DNA of 64,000 bases. Source: DASZHJ01 sp035517495 (GTDB taxonomy: Bacteria > Pseudomonadota > Alphaproteobacteria > ATCC43930 > CGMCC-115725). A program made the translations under genes and the position numbers. The DNA is taken from contig DATIYT010000047.1 of assembly GCA_035517495.1 (NCBI GenBank), positions 145,834 through 209,833 on the forward strand, read 5' to 3'. Positions 1-8,594 of the stretch are shown here, piece by piece. The notes below the pieces were generated by a model. The model worked only from the letters and a program-made list of their open reading frames with translations. It had not been told where the DNA came from and searched no databases. How positions within the stretch are numbered: position 1 is the first letter of the stretch; every line of letters begins with the position of its first letter.

Positions 1-289
1 TGACGAAGCACAGGAAACAGCCGAGCCATCACGATCAGACTATCCCGAGGTGCAGGAACAAATTGCACCAGACATCGTCCAACGGCCGGGTTTGACCCCT
101 AAAGTGCATTCCGCGTCACCTCGAATAAATCTTACCAATAAACGCTCTCGGCCCCAACGGAGAGGGAGGACATGACCGTACTCCGCACGGCGGGTTCATG
201 AAACCCACCGGCCATCGGACCGCCCGAAGAGACGGACTGGGGAGCTTCAGAGTAAAGTCGGTGATCCGCGGTATGGAGCGGGGGCGAGA
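1..289. other. Left-edge stretch without a confident gene
   Basis: A plus-strand frame is open from base 2 to a TGA at 173-175 (57 codons, rich in Arg and Pro at its end). It could be the tail of a gene starting left of the window, but I recognise no family in it. A GGGAGG sits at 164-169, only two bases before an ATG at 172 that opens a nine-codon frame, which is too close for a normal ribosome site. No hairpin or repeat stands out. Confidence 0.3.
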
Positions 290-1084
290 ATGGCCAGCGA
301 ACTCACCTTCAAGGACGAGGCGGCGGCGGAGTATGATCATGCTTTCGCGCATGTCACGGCGTACTTCATGCCCTTTTTGTTGCGTGCCGCCCGTCTTGCG
401 CCGGGCATGCAGGTCCTTGATATAGCGACGGGCACTGGGCTCTCCGCCGAGGCGGCCCTCGCCGTCGTCGCCCCGGCTGGCCACATCACGGCCGCCGACA
501 TCTCCCCGGCCATGGTCGAGAGGGCGCGCAAGCGTCTCGGGAAAGCGCCGAATGTTTCGGTCTCGGTCGAGGACGGACAGGCGCTTTCATTCCCGGATGA
601 GAGTTTCGATACGGTGCTGTGCAATCTTGGACTGATGTTCTTTCCCGACCCGGTGCGGGGTCTGTCGGAATTTCGCCGCGTCCTCCGCCCTGGCGGCCGC
701 GCGGCCGTCTCTGTCAATACGGTGGTGGAGCGCTCTTACAATCATCAGATCAACGTCATGATAGCGCGGTATGTACCGAGCTTGACGGAGGCTATTACGC
801 GCACTTTCGCGCTCGGCGAAGCTTCAAAACTCCGGATGCTTTTCAATGCGGCTGGCTTCGCTGACTTCGAGACCGATACGGTGAGGCACACCTTCATACT
901 GCCGTCGTTCGATGCCTTTTACGGTCCCTTTGAGCGCGGCGGTGCTTCCACTGGTCAGGCGCTGGCCCGACTCCCCGAGGAAATACGCCGCGCGATACGC
1001 GAGGAGGCGCGGCGCGACCTCGCTGACACTGGCGGACCTATCAAAGCGGAAGCGGAGTACCGGATCGCCAGCGGCCGGCGCTAG
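290..1084 (+). CDS. Class I SAM-dependent methyltransferase (UbiE/Methyltransf_11-like)
   Basis: A 264-residue soluble methyltransferase predicted to move a methyl group from S-adenosylmethionine to an unknown small molecule. The SAM-binding core is visible: motif I VLDIATGTGLS near residues 42-52, an acidic loop ADISPAM about 30 residues later, then DESFDTVLCNLGLMFFPD and LRPGGRAAVSV, the usual order of motifs II and III. The C-terminal third has no recognised substrate domain and probably forms the substrate lid. The ATG is preceded by a weak G-rich ribosome site (GCGGGGGCGAG). The gene converges on the secreted-peptide gene at 1122-1448, so no operon partner hints at the substrate. The family call is firm, the substrate unknown. 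Confidence 0.85.
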   Translation: MASELTFKDEAAAEYDHAFAHVTAYFMPFLLRAARLAPGMQVLDIATGTGLSAEAALAVVAPAGHITAADISPAMVERARKRLGKAPNVSVSVEDGQALSFPDESFDTVLCNLGLMFFPDPVRGLSEFRRVLRPGGRAAVSVNTVVERSYNHQINVMIARYVPSLTEAITRTFALGEASKLRMLFNAAGFADFETDTVRHTFILPSFDAFYGPFERGGASTGQALARLPEEIRRAIREEARRDLADTGGPIKAEAEYRIASGRR

Positions 1085-1121
1085 AGCAGCAACCTTCAGT
1101 GCATCAGCATCGCCGCGCAGT

Positions 1122-1448
1122 TCATGGTGCACTGCAAATGCAGGGGCCGCCCGGGTTCACCGCGTTCAGCGGTACTCCCACATATACCTGGAAAGGATTT
1201 TGCCCAGATGGCTGCGTGAACGTACTCGGAGGATAATTATCCCTGCTGACCAACGGTGGGGGAGGCCCAGGCGCCGACGTTTGCGCGGCTAGCGCCTGAA
1301 ACACCTGAAGGTCCTCGGGGGTCGGGCCGGAAAACGCCTCGAAGCCGGCGGTCACTCCGTCCATCTGATTGTCGGTGAGCGGCTGGGCTGCCATAGTCGT
1401 ACCGGCCATAAACGGTGCCACGCCCAGCACAAGAAGAATTTTCCGCAT
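1122..1448 (-). CDS. Small secreted protein with LTDxQMDxVTAG motif
   Basis: A 108-residue exported protein of unknown function. The start at 1448 is chosen because AAGGAGG (1454-1460 on the complement) lies five bases upstream; a longer frame to 1514 lacks a ribosome site. Residues 1-21 are a clear signal peptide ending at MAAQP. It is followed at once by LTDNQMDGVTAG, a motif I recall from many small secreted rhizobial proteins. The rest is Pro/Gly/Gln-rich and low in complexity and ends PGGPCICSAP, with the only two cysteines of the mature part three residues from the terminus. Such Cys pairs could form a disulfide or take a modification, but nothing nearby encodes a modifying enzyme apart from the convergent methyltransferase. 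Confidence 0.75.
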   Translation of the reverse strand: MRKILLVLGVAPFMAGTTMAAQPLTDNQMDGVTAGFEAFSGPTPEDLQVFQALAAQTSAPGPPPPLVSRDNYPPSTFTQPSGQNPFQVYVGVPLNAVNPGGPCICSAP

Positions 1449-1739
1449 GCCATCCTCCTTCTGTCGATGCGGCAGCAAGCGAGTTGGCTGATAACATCTA
1501 ATTAAAACAACCAATTGCGGTAGGGACGCAAAGGCGCATCAGTCGTAATCGGATGCTCCTTTCGTGCGGAGAGCGAGCCTGATTAGGTATCGGCCGCGTC
1601 GGACAGCCGCGAGTGCGCGGGGAGTTTCCTCCTGACGATTTTGCCAAGTATAAAGAAACGCTGCGCAAAGCCGGTCCGCCCGGGTGAGCGGCGCCGTAGT
1701 GCATCTGTGACGTAGACGACACTCAGCAGTCGGAGAGCA

Positions 1740-2717
1740 ATGATGAAGGCAATCCGCGCTCATTCTTTTGGCGGGCCCGAGGTGCTCCAACTGGACACCG
1801 TTGATGATCCGGTGCCTGGCCCGGGCGAGGTCGTGGTCGAACTTCGTTCTGCGGGCGTCAACCCCGCCGATACCTACATGCGCAGCGGCACCTACGCCAT
1901 TGTGCCAAAGCTGCCTTACATCCCCGGTGGTGATGGCGGCGGCATAATTTCCGCGATTGGTCCGGGTGTCACGGAGCACAAAGTTGGCGACCGAGTGTTT
2001 GTCGGCACCGCGCTCAGCCTTGATTTGACCGGCTGCTATGCGGAGAAGGTTAAGCGCAAAACGTCCGAGGTGCTGTCGCTTCCTAAGGGGATTACTTTTT
2101 CCCAGGCAGCGACCTTCGGCGTGTCGTATCCCACCGCCCATTATGCACTCTTCGAGCGCGGCCGGGCGCGACGCGGTGAAACCGTCTTCATACACGGCGC
2201 CAGCGGTTCCGTTGGCTCTTCGGCGATCCAGCTTGCCAAGCGGGCCGGTCTGACCGTGATCGGCAGCGCTGGCACATCGAAAGGGCTGGAGCTTGTCCGT
2301 GCAGAGGGCGCCGATCACGCGGTAAACCACGCCGCAGAGGGCTATATGAAAGACGTGCGCGGTTTCACGGGAGGCAGGGGGCCGGAACTCATTCTTGAGA
2401 TGCTCGCTAACGTCAACCTCGCGGCCGACATGGACGTCGCGGCGAAATTCGGCCGGATCATCGTAATCGGCAATCGCGGAGAGATTACGATCAACCCGCG
2501 TGTCGCCATGACGAAGGAACTCGACATTCGCGGCATCGTGCTTTTCAACGCGACAGCAGCACAGATGAGGCCAATGATGCTGGACATCCTCGCCGGGGTG
2601 GCGGAGGGCTCGCTGCGTCCGGTAGTCGGCCGTGAGATGCCACTGTCGGAAGCGGCGGCGGCGCACCGTGCCGTACTGGAGCACGGCGTTGATGGAAAGA
2701 TTGTATTGGTGCCCTAG
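1740..2717 (+). CDS. NADPH:quinone oxidoreductase, zinc-free MDR family
   Basis: A 325-residue medium-chain dehydrogenase/reductase of the quinone reductase (zeta-crystallin) branch, which reduces quinones or enones with NADPH. The N-terminal catalytic fold includes RSAGVNPADTYMRSG (37-50), the QOR signature, and lacks the Cys/His zinc ligands of alcohol dehydrogenases. The Rossmann nucleotide site is GASGSVGSSAIQLAKRAG (153-170). The length is typical. Two in-frame ATGs lie side by side (1740 and 1743) behind GGAGAG at 1732-1737, so either may be used. The gene stands alone between the secreted-peptide gene and the DUF1328 gene, and a perfect hairpin follows its stop codon. Physiological substrate unknown. 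Confidence 0.9.
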   Translation: MMKAIRAHSFGGPEVLQLDTVDDPVPGPGEVVVELRSAGVNPADTYMRSGTYAIVPKLPYIPGGDGGGIISAIGPGVTEHKVGDRVFVGTALSLDLTGCYAEKVKRKTSEVLSLPKGITFSQAATFGVSYPTAHYALFERGRARRGETVFIHGASGSVGSSAIQLAKRAGLTVIGSAGTSKGLELVRAEGADHAVNHAAEGYMKDVRGFTGGRGPELILEMLANVNLAADMDVAAKFGRIIVIGNRGEITINPRVAMTKELDIRGIVLFNATAAQMRPMMLDILAGVAEGSLRPVVGREMPLSEAAAAHRAVLEHGVDGKIVLVP

Positions 2718-2722
2718 CCCTA

Positions 2723-2751
2723 GCGCGTTCCCGCTGTCGGGGAACCTGCGC
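2723..2751. terminator. Hairpin after the quinone oxidoreductase gene
   Basis: GTTCCC (2727-2732) and GGGAAC (2740-2745) form a perfect six-base stem around a seven-base loop, and flanking GCGC arms (2723-2726 and 2748-2751) can extend it past a two-base bulge. It begins six bases after the stop codon. There is no T-run, so it is a weak candidate for intrinsic termination or a 3'-end stabiliser. Confidence 0.35.
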
Positions 2752-2851
2752 CCATGGCCGCCTCTCGAATCCCGTGGCTACGAACAGCCCGGGACCGGCG
2801 GCCCGCGATAGTCGCTGCCGCCGGGGCGGTTTTCATGAAAGGCGCCGGCTG

Positions 2852-3055
2852 TCACGGACGTCGGCCATGCCGTCTCAGAGCAAATGGAGCCGTCCGTTTC
2901 CCGACGAACGAAGCGATCAGTGACGTCATGGACAAAAAGAGAAAGATGAAGGCCAGAGTCTCCACGATCTGTGCGGCACCAGCCGAAATATCACCAAATT
3001 CCAGTACCGCCGCGAAAATCGCAGCAAAGAAAAAGGCAGCGGCCCAACCCAACAT
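2852..3055 (-). CDS. DUF1328 small membrane protein (UPF0391/YtjA-like)
   Basis: A 67-residue protein with two hydrophobic segments: MLGWAAAFFFAAIFAAVLEF (1-20) and a second near residues 30-50. The opening MLGW followed by AAIFAAVLEFGDISAGAAQI is the recognisable core of the DUF1328 family, whose members are found in the inner membrane and are often stress-induced; no molecular function is established. The C-terminus is longer and more basic than in most homologues. AGGAAG lies five bases before the start codon. Long plus-strand frames across this locus (for example 2754-3566) are antisense shadows. Confidence 0.75.
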   Translation of the reverse strand: MLGWAAAFFFAAIFAAVLEFGDISAGAAQIVETLAFIFLFLSMTSLIASFVGKRTAPFALRRHGRRP

Positions 3056-3482
3056 GCAGACTTCCTGTTGCCGGCCTGGTCGGCATCACAGACATAAGTC
3101 GGCGCCGGTCGATTGGTTCCCGATTGCGTGTGGTGCAAAGAAGCCGTTTGACCCCCGGGACCGTTGCTCATCCAATTTTGGCGACGATGCCCTCTCGCCA
3201 AATGGTCGTGGTCCGATCGTTATCTTGAACCGATCCGGATCGCGGGCCCTGTGTTCAAGTTTGGGCTTCTCCGAAGACAGAAAAATCGATCCCGGAATCC
3301 GGTTGGACCGCCGCGCGAAGCGATTGCGTAATGGGACCCCGGACACTAGACCTGGGGGCGGGCAACAGTGCGTGTGGAAGCCGCCTGGTTGGCTCCCGGG
3401 ACCTCTTGCTTCTCTGCTCCACCCTCCGCACCGGTCGCCTACCGCGCTTGCGTGCTTAAATCTCCCAAGGTGTCCAGGCCCA
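3056..3482. other. Intergenic stretch, no gene recognised
   Basis: This 427-base gap between two minus-strand small genes has several open frames on both strands. Their translations are rich in Arg/Pro/Ser without recognisable motifs and show no convincing ribosome sites. I see no repeat, tRNA or strong terminator in it. Confidence 0.4.
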
Positions 3483-3725
3483 CTAGCTCGATCTGTTCAG
3501 TGCCTTGGCGAGGCGTTGTCCCGCTGCCCGCAGTTTACGTCTTGCGCCACTGAAGCTCGCGCCTGAGGTGCCCTTCGTAACGGCTGCTTCTTGCTGCACT
3601 GCTTGCGCTTCAAAGTACGCTGCGATCTCCAATAGCTCAAAAACGGCACCTTGGCCGTCCGGTCGTGCCGCGAGGCGGCGGTAGCGCGCTGCCTTCTCCC
3701 GAAGGGTTCTCACCTCATTGTTCAT
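3483..3725 (-). CDS. Small helical hypothetical protein
   Basis: An 80-residue, highly charged protein predicted to be almost entirely helical. The opening MNNEVRTLREKAARYRRLAA, with a later stretch FELLEIAAYFEAQAVQQEAA, resembles a large group of short alphaproteobacterial proteins of the pattern 'LRexAerYRrLA...LLelAaeyEa', whose function is unknown. There is no signal peptide or membrane segment. The ribosome site is weak (GGTGG). It is the first gene after the DUF1328 protein and shares its strand, but a 427-base gap makes an operon unlikely. Confidence 0.6.
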   Translation of the reverse strand: MNNEVRTLREKAARYRRLAARPDGQGAVFELLEIAAYFEAQAVQQEAAVTKGTSGASFSGARRKLRAAGQRLAKALNRSS

Positions 3726-3949
3726 GCCGCCACCACACCGCTGCCGTACTGATAAATCTTACGCAGGCAGGCCCTTGCAACTGGCCTGTGTGTGGCCTTT
3801 TTGCGGCAGCAGAAATCGCGAGTAGCTTGTGAGGCGCACCGCCCGCCGAACCCCAGCGATTGGCGTCATGATCCGGCGATCACGTCCACCTTGGAGCGGC
3901 GGCGAATATCACGACAGAGCGAGCAGCCATGCGTCGCTTATGTCACTTC

Positions 3950-5185
3950 TCAATCTTCGCGCCCACGGAAGTCGAAAGTGAGGAGTCTCTCGTACGGCCC
4001 GGTCGCCGGTTCGAAAATTTCGGGATGGCGGAGTGCACGCACGGCGTCGTAATAGCCGGCCTGCCAGTGTTCCTCCATGGAGCGACGTGAGAACTCGTAG
4101 TCCTTGGAATCGCCCTCATAGCCCTTTGGCCGATAGATCAACTGCACGACGTTGGCGGTGTGGCGTTCCACGACGGAGCTTAGGAAGCTCACCACTTCCT
4201 TCTGTTTCATTTCCACTGGCAGCTCCTCGAGGAGCGTGGCGAGCATGTTTCGCAGCTTGTTGACATGCTTGAAATAGTCGGTGAAGGCACGGGTTCGGCT
4301 CGAGTATTGGATCTCCTTTTGCCGGGTTGCCACCTCGGCGAGGTTCCGCGGGAAATCGCCCCGCGCACTCCAGAGATCGACCTGGAATACGAGGGAGTCC
4401 GGCGGCTGCTGCGTCATCGCAATCCATTGAAGGGGCGTATTCGAGACAAGCCCGCCATCCCAATACCGCTCACCCTCGATTTCGACGGCCGGAAATCCGG
4501 GCGGCAACGCGCCGCTCGCCATCACATGCTCTGGTTTGATGATCTGCTTCGGCGAATCGAAATAGATCATATTTCCGCTCCGCACGTTGACCGCACCGAG
4601 ACTAAGACGCGGCTTCGCGTGGTCAGAGTTTATCCGCTCGAAATCGATGAGGGCCTCCAGCGTCGCTTTGAGTAGCGTCGTGTCGTAATAACTTGTCGCC
4701 TCGACAGTGCCGGGCGGATGAAACCATGGGCTCGGCATCCGCGGCCGGAAGAATCCTGAGGCACCGCTCACAAGAGCAGTGAGGGCGCTCATTTGGTTGA
4801 GCAAGCTGCGCGCGGCGTCCCCGCGTGCCAGCAGTGATTCCAGCTCGCCGCCCATGTTGAGGGATGTGCCGGTGGTGACCCCCTCCCAGAACGCCCGCAG
4901 TTTTTCGACGCGTTGGTTCGGTGGATTGCCGGCAATTATCGCGGCGTTGATCGATCCGATCGAGATACCCGCAACCCAATCGGGATCGAGGCCGGCCTCC
5001 GCCAGCGCCTGATAGACCCCGCCTTGGTAGGCGCCAAGGGCGCCGCCGCCTTGAAGCAGCAGAATAAGGTTGTCGAACCCTGGCCGTTTCGCTGATCTGT
5101 GTGTCTTGCTCAACTCGTGGGGTTTGCGAGATGCCGGCGGCAATTCATTTTTTGGCACTGCCTGGTCCCTCTTTTCGATCGTCAT
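3950..5185 (-). CDS. Patatin-like phospholipase with C-terminal DUF3734-type region
   Basis: A 411-residue acyl hydrolase of the patatin/RssA family. It carries the oxyanion loop GGGALGAY (46-53), the nucleophile elbow GISIG with Ser75, and the catalytic Asp in YWDGGLVSNTP (Asp243), so the Ser-Asp dyad is complete. About 150 residues after the catalytic core match the extension (DUF3734) found in many rhizobial patatins. The first 37 residues are polar and rich in Lys/Pro and may be over-annotated: no clear ribosome site precedes 5185 and the upstream bases are A/T-rich. There is no signal peptide, so it is probably cytosolic or peripheral. The protein at 9345-10544 is a close paralogue with the same layout. 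Confidence 0.88.
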   Translation of the reverse strand: MTIEKRDQAVPKNELPPASRKPHELSKTHRSAKRPGFDNLILLLQGGGALGAYQGGVYQALAEAGLDPDWVAGISIGSINAAIIAGNPPNQRVEKLRAFWEGVTTGTSLNMGGELESLLARGDAARSLLNQMSALTALVSGASGFFRPRMPSPWFHPPGTVEATSYYDTTLLKATLEALIDFERINSDHAKPRLSLGAVNVRSGNMIYFDSPKQIIKPEHVMASGALPPGFPAVEIEGERYWDGGLVSNTPLQWIAMTQQPPDSLVFQVDLWSARGDFPRNLAEVATRQKEIQYSSRTRAFTDYFKHVNKLRNMLATLLEELPVEMKQKEVVSFLSSVVERHTANVVQLIYRPKGYEGDSKDYEFSRRSMEEHWQAGYYDAVRALRHPEIFEPATGPYERLLTFDFRGRED

Positions 5186-5657
5186 ATTTTTAACATAGCA
5201 CCCGTCGGTCAGAAGCGCATGTATCCGCAGTTTGCGCGCTGGTGCACTATCTTATTCGGCCGGACCGTCATCGCATCCCGATCCGGTGAGGCAGCCAGAC
5301 CGTAATCTCTGGAAACAGGATCACCACGATCAGGCCGAGCGCCGGGAAGATGTCACCACCCGCACCTGCGCTGAACTTTATTTTGCTGCTCCTGGCGATG
5401 CGATCGAGGTGTCGTTTACCGAACTCGGCAGTGCGGCGTTAACGATAACGAAACAGCGAGGGACGCTTTTGACCATTTGCCGCCCAAAGCCGATTTGCCA
5501 CTGCCCATTGCGGCGCAACGGCGGTGCGATGTCGACCAGGCGTGACCGAGACCCACCTGCAGCGAACGCTTCCGAAAACCGCTCCGATTGGTTTAAAACG
5601 TTTGCCTGCGCCCCAGCGGCCGCCAAGAGTGCGGCTGCACCGTCGGAGGAGACTGCC
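5186..5657. other. Gap between patatin and hydrolase genes holding a gene remnant
   Basis: This 472-base stretch separates two divergent genes. It contains a short TRAP-permease remnant (5268-5354, minus). A plus-strand frame from 5232 runs into the hydrolase gene, but its first 142 codons look non-coding. No other gene is supported. Confidence 0.4.
5268..5354 (-). pseudogene. Remnant of a TRAP transporter large permease (DctM) C-terminus
   Basis: On the minus strand the frame ending at the TGA of 5268-5270 reads DIFPALGLIVVILFPEITVW followed by LPHRIGMR and stop. A last hydrophobic helix closing with FPxIxxWLP and a short basic tail is the usual end of DctM-type TRAP permeases. Upstream of codon 5354 the frame quickly loses sense, and no DctQ, DctP or rest of DctM exists nearby. 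I read it as the last roughly 28 codons of a deleted transporter gene. The match is short, so chance cannot be excluded. Confidence 0.4.
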
Positions 5658-6419
5658 ATGCCGATCTATCAAAACGGCAACATTCGCATTCGCTACGAGG
5701 AAATCGGCTCCGGCTTCCCGCTCCTGGTCACTCCCGGCGGCGGACTCAATTCGCGGGTCAGCAACTGGCCGACGGCGGTGTTCAACGCGATGGAAGAGTT
5801 CAAAAGCGACTTCCGCTGCATCACGATGGACCAGCGCAATGCAAACGGCGGCGAGTCGACCGGTCCGCTGCCAGTCGAGAAGGCATGGGACGCGTTCGCC
5901 GACGACCAACTCGGACTCATGGACCATCTCGCGATCCGCCAATTTTTTTACATGGGTTACTGCATCGGCGGCTGCTTCGCCGGAAAGCTGCTACAGCGAG
6001 CGCCCGACCGCGTCGTAGCCGCGGTGTTCTGTCAGACCGTCGGCCACCGGCCCGAAGATCCGGAAGTCATGCAGCGGCACTGCCACCAGAATTGGCTCGC
6101 TGATTTCCGCGCTCGCCGACCCGAGGTGTCGATGGACACGATCGAGAAGTACTTCCATAGCTTGTGGCGAGAGCAGCCCGATTTCCTATACAGCGTTCCG
6201 CGCGAGTTCATCAGGCGCTGCGGAACGCCGATCCTCGTCTTGCCGGATGACACGCCGTCGCATCCGCTACAGACCTCGATCGACGTCGCGTCGCTAGCGC
6301 CGAAAGCCGAGATCTCTGTCTTCCCCTGGCGAGAGCCGCCAGAACTCAAGGCACGCACGATCGAGCGCGTGCGCGCCTTCCTTAAGTCGCAAATCCCGAT
6401 GCATGCCGCGGCGCAGTAG
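5658..6419 (+). CDS. Alpha/beta hydrolase with Cys in the nucleophile elbow
   Basis: A 253-residue alpha/beta-fold hydrolase. The start is placed at the ATG of 5658, eight bases after GGAGGA (5645-5650), rather than at the longer open frame. The oxyanion region is VTPGGG (24-29), followed by the strand ITMDQRNANGGES. The elbow is GYCIG (100-104), so the expected Ser is Cys102, as in dienelactone hydrolases. A late acid loop, VLPDD, and a His in SHPLQTS could complete the triad. This is a small alphaproteobacterial group whose substrate I do not know. A convergent cupin gene follows, with a symmetrical hairpin in between. Confidence 0.8.
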   Translation: MPIYQNGNIRIRYEEIGSGFPLLVTPGGGLNSRVSNWPTAVFNAMEEFKSDFRCITMDQRNANGGESTGPLPVEKAWDAFADDQLGLMDHLAIRQFFYMGYCIGGCFAGKLLQRAPDRVVAAVFCQTVGHRPEDPEVMQRHCHQNWLADFRARRPEVSMDTIEKYFHSLWREQPDFLYSVPREFIRRCGTPILVLPDDTPSHPLQTSIDVASLAPKAEISVFPWREPPELKARTIERVRAFLKSQIPMHAAAQ

Positions 6420-6545
6420 TCCGGGGCTTCCGCAAACCCCTCGCCCAGCGAAAGCAGGGCCGTGCTGCGCACCCCAGCTTTAGCTGCGGTCCGAGAGACA
6501 TCGCCCACTCGATTTCCGCAACACGGCGGGACCACCGCCCAACGA

Positions 6546-6575
6546 AAACGCCGCCCGAGGACCCAGACGGCGTTT
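6546..6575. terminator. Bidirectional hairpin between convergent genes
   Basis: AAACGCCG (6546-6553) and CGGCGTTT (6568-6575) form a perfect eight-base stem with a 14-base loop. The arms end in T-runs on both strands (TTTA on plus, TTTTCGTT on minus), as expected for a shared terminator. It lies between the hydrolase stop at 6419 and the cupin stop at 6624, which point at each other. Confidence 0.5.
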
Positions 6576-6623
6576 ATCCGAATGCGCAGGTCACAAGAGT
6601 CGGTATGCGCCTACTGAATTGGA

Positions 6624-7124
6624 TCAATTCGGCTCGTCAGTCTCAGGGTCGTCCAGGAAGTCGGGCGGAACGATATCCACGCCGATTAGGACCACGTCGC
6701 TGTCGGTCTTATTTTCCCACCAGTGTGCGTAAGGGCCCCACTCCGTGTCGGACTCGCCGGCACGATGCACGATCGGCACGGCGCACATGTTGCTGTGCTC
6801 AATTACCTCGCCCTTCACGAAGTAGACGAGGGACGGACGGTCCGTGTGCTCATGGGTCGGGATGATGCCGCCCGGCGGGATGGTCAGTCGGCGCATCCGC
6901 AGGCGGAGATCTTCAATGTTGCGCCAGCCATTGAGATCGATCAATGCCAGCGTCTTGCGTCGGATCCCGACGTCTTCCTTCCACTCTATCGGCGGGTGTT
7001 GCGCGAGGACCTTATCGGGTGGGCATTCGGCCGCCAGGGCAGCAGTAGCGATCAGCAGGGTAGTGCCCAGACTGAAAACGAGGGCGGCGCCTCGGATTGA
7101 CGTGTTTGAAAAGCGAATGGACAT
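6624..7124 (-). CDS. Secreted cupin-domain protein
   Basis: A 166-residue exported protein. The first 31 residues form a signal peptide with a basic start, a hydrophobic core (LVFSLGTTLLIATAALA) and an AxA cleavage site. The mature part is a single beta-barrel cupin: the first motif reads PTHEHTDRPSLVYFVKGE, giving two His plus a Glu as likely metal ligands, and a second half-motif follows near WGPYAHWWEN. Such periplasmic single-domain cupins may be dioxygenases, isomerases or binding proteins; nothing here decides between them. The gene is upstream of no operon partner, as the MFS exporter starts over 1 kb away and is read separately. Confidence 0.8.
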   Translation of the reverse strand: MSIRFSNTSIRGAALVFSLGTTLLIATAALAAECPPDKVLAQHPPIEWKEDVGIRRKTLALIDLNGWRNIEDLRLRMRRLTIPPGGIIPTHEHTDRPSLVYFVKGEVIEHSNMCAVPIVHRAGESDTEWGPYAHWWENKTDSDVVLIGVDIVPPDFLDDPETDEPN

Positions 7125-7309
7125 TTCCGGCTCCTTCCATTGAACCGGCTATCAGTGGCCGGCATTGCTATTTCTTGCAGAGGCGCTTTAGCGACTGAAA
7201 TGCCGAGGAGGCATTAATTCCATTCCCGTCGATATTGATCGCCGAGACGCGTGTCTGCAGCGCGGCGGCGGCTCTAGCTGAGCAAAAGCGATGCCCTAGC
7301 CTCGGTACG

Positions 7310-8533
7310 CTATTTCGTTTGCAGCAGACTCGGCCGTTCCAATCGTAGAGAACAGAGGATCGCCGCCAGCAACGATATTCCGATGCCCGCGACGCAGGCT
7401 ACCCAACCGAAGCGGTCGAAGATCTCCCCCAGTACCGCACTGCCGACGAGCCCACCCAGGAAATAGCAAGCCAGGTAGATGCCGCTGGCCGAACCGCGGT
7501 CGACAGTCGCCGCTCGGCCGACGAAACCGGTCGCGGTAGCCTGTGCGAAGAATGTGCCGACGCCAACCAGCGTTAGCCCCACGAGCACGGCAGAGAAGCT
7601 CGGCGTCAACAGCAGCAGTAATCCGAACCCGGCCAATCCCAGCGAAGTCCAGAGCGTCGGCCGAGTGCCCATTCGCAACACCATGTGCCCAGCCAAAGGC
7701 GTGGTCACGATCGACGGAGCGAATACCAGGTAGACGAAACCCAGCGACATCATGCGGAGTGAAAAGGGTTCGCGCACCAGGACAAAGTTCACATAGGTGA
7801 AGGTGCCGATGAATGCGAAGAGAATGCAGAATCCGATTAGGAAGGTCTTCCGCAAGGGTTCGTTGCGGAAATGCCTGCCCCAAACCCGCAGCACAGAGCC
7901 GGTGGTTCTTGAATCGGGAGGCGTCAACTCGGTCTGGCCCAGCGCGAAATACACCAAGAGCGCCCCCGAAAGATTTAGCAGCGCGAAGACATAGAAGTTT
8001 GCGGAGACGCCGACGTGATCCACCAGAGCGGCTGCCACGAGCCGACCGAACAAATTGCTTGCAACATTTCCGGTGACGTAGGCGGCGAAGGCGTTGGCAG
8101 CATCCTTGGTGCTGCATTCCTCGCCAAGATACGCCAGCGTAAGGGTAAATGCCGTCACCATCAGCACGCCTTGCGTGATGCGGAGCGCCGCGAATACCGT
8201 GAGATTGGGCGCAGAAGCCAGCAGCGCGGTCGGGATCGCCAGCAGTGCCAGACTGACGAGCGTGCCGAGCCGGCGATTGATATGATGGCTGAACACCGCG
8301 ACCAAGAGCGCGGCTGCCGCCATGCCAAGCGTGCTCGCATTGACGGCAAGCCCCATCGCAGCCGGTCCCACATGGTACATCTGCGCCAACGACGGCAGAA
8401 TGGCCTGCGTCGCGAACAAATCGACGAGGGTGAGAAATGCGATCAATCCGGTCACGGAATTGCGCAGCAGCGAGCTTGCGCTCCATTCATGGTTAGTCTC
8501 CGGAGACTGAACTGTCGCAATGACATCGGTCAT
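7310..8533 (-). CDS. MFS transporter (drug/sugar efflux-like, YnfM group)
   Basis: A 407-residue inner-membrane major facilitator with about twelve hydrophobic helices. The start at 8533 follows GAGGGGAG by about eight bases; the longer frame to 8668 is rejected because its first 45 residues are Arg/Ser-rich and unlike a membrane protein. The N-terminal half shows ATQAILPSLAQMYHVGPAAM in the first helix-loop and a basic loop HHINRRLG between helices 2 and 3, the MFS signature position. It resembles proton-driven exporters of the YnfM/arabinose-efflux type. Substrate unknown. It precedes an exported NTF2-like protein gene on the same strand (8595-9053, 61 bases upstream), so the two may be cotranscribed. 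Confidence 0.85.
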   Translation of the reverse strand: MTDVIATVQSPETNHEWSASSLLRNSVTGLIAFLTLVDLFATQAILPSLAQMYHVGPAAMGLAVNASTLGMAAAALLVAVFSHHINRRLGTLVSLALLAIPTALLASAPNLTVFAALRITQGVLMVTAFTLTLAYLGEECSTKDAANAFAAYVTGNVASNLFGRLVAAALVDHVGVSANFYVFALLNLSGALLVYFALGQTELTPPDSRTTGSVLRVWGRHFRNEPLRKTFLIGFCILFAFIGTFTYVNFVLVREPFSLRMMSLGFVYLVFAPSIVTTPLAGHMVLRMGTRPTLWTSLGLAGFGLLLLLTPSFSAVLVGLTLVGVGTFFAQATATGFVGRAATVDRGSASGIYLACYFLGGLVGSAVLGEIFDRFGWVACVAGIGISLLAAILCSLRLERPSLLQTK

Positions 8534-8594
8534 TTGATCACACTCCCCTCTAAATAGCGGACGCCGTGACCGAGCTGACAGTCGGCCGGATGAT

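Noticed and set aside
1539..2684. 381-codon minus-strand frame opposite the quinone oxidoreductase
   Set aside because: Antisense shadow of a gene with complete MDR motifs; no ribosome site and no recognisable domain.
2754..3566. 270-codon plus-strand frame
   Set aside because: Covers the DUF1328 gene in antisense and has Arg/Pro/Ser-rich composition without motifs.
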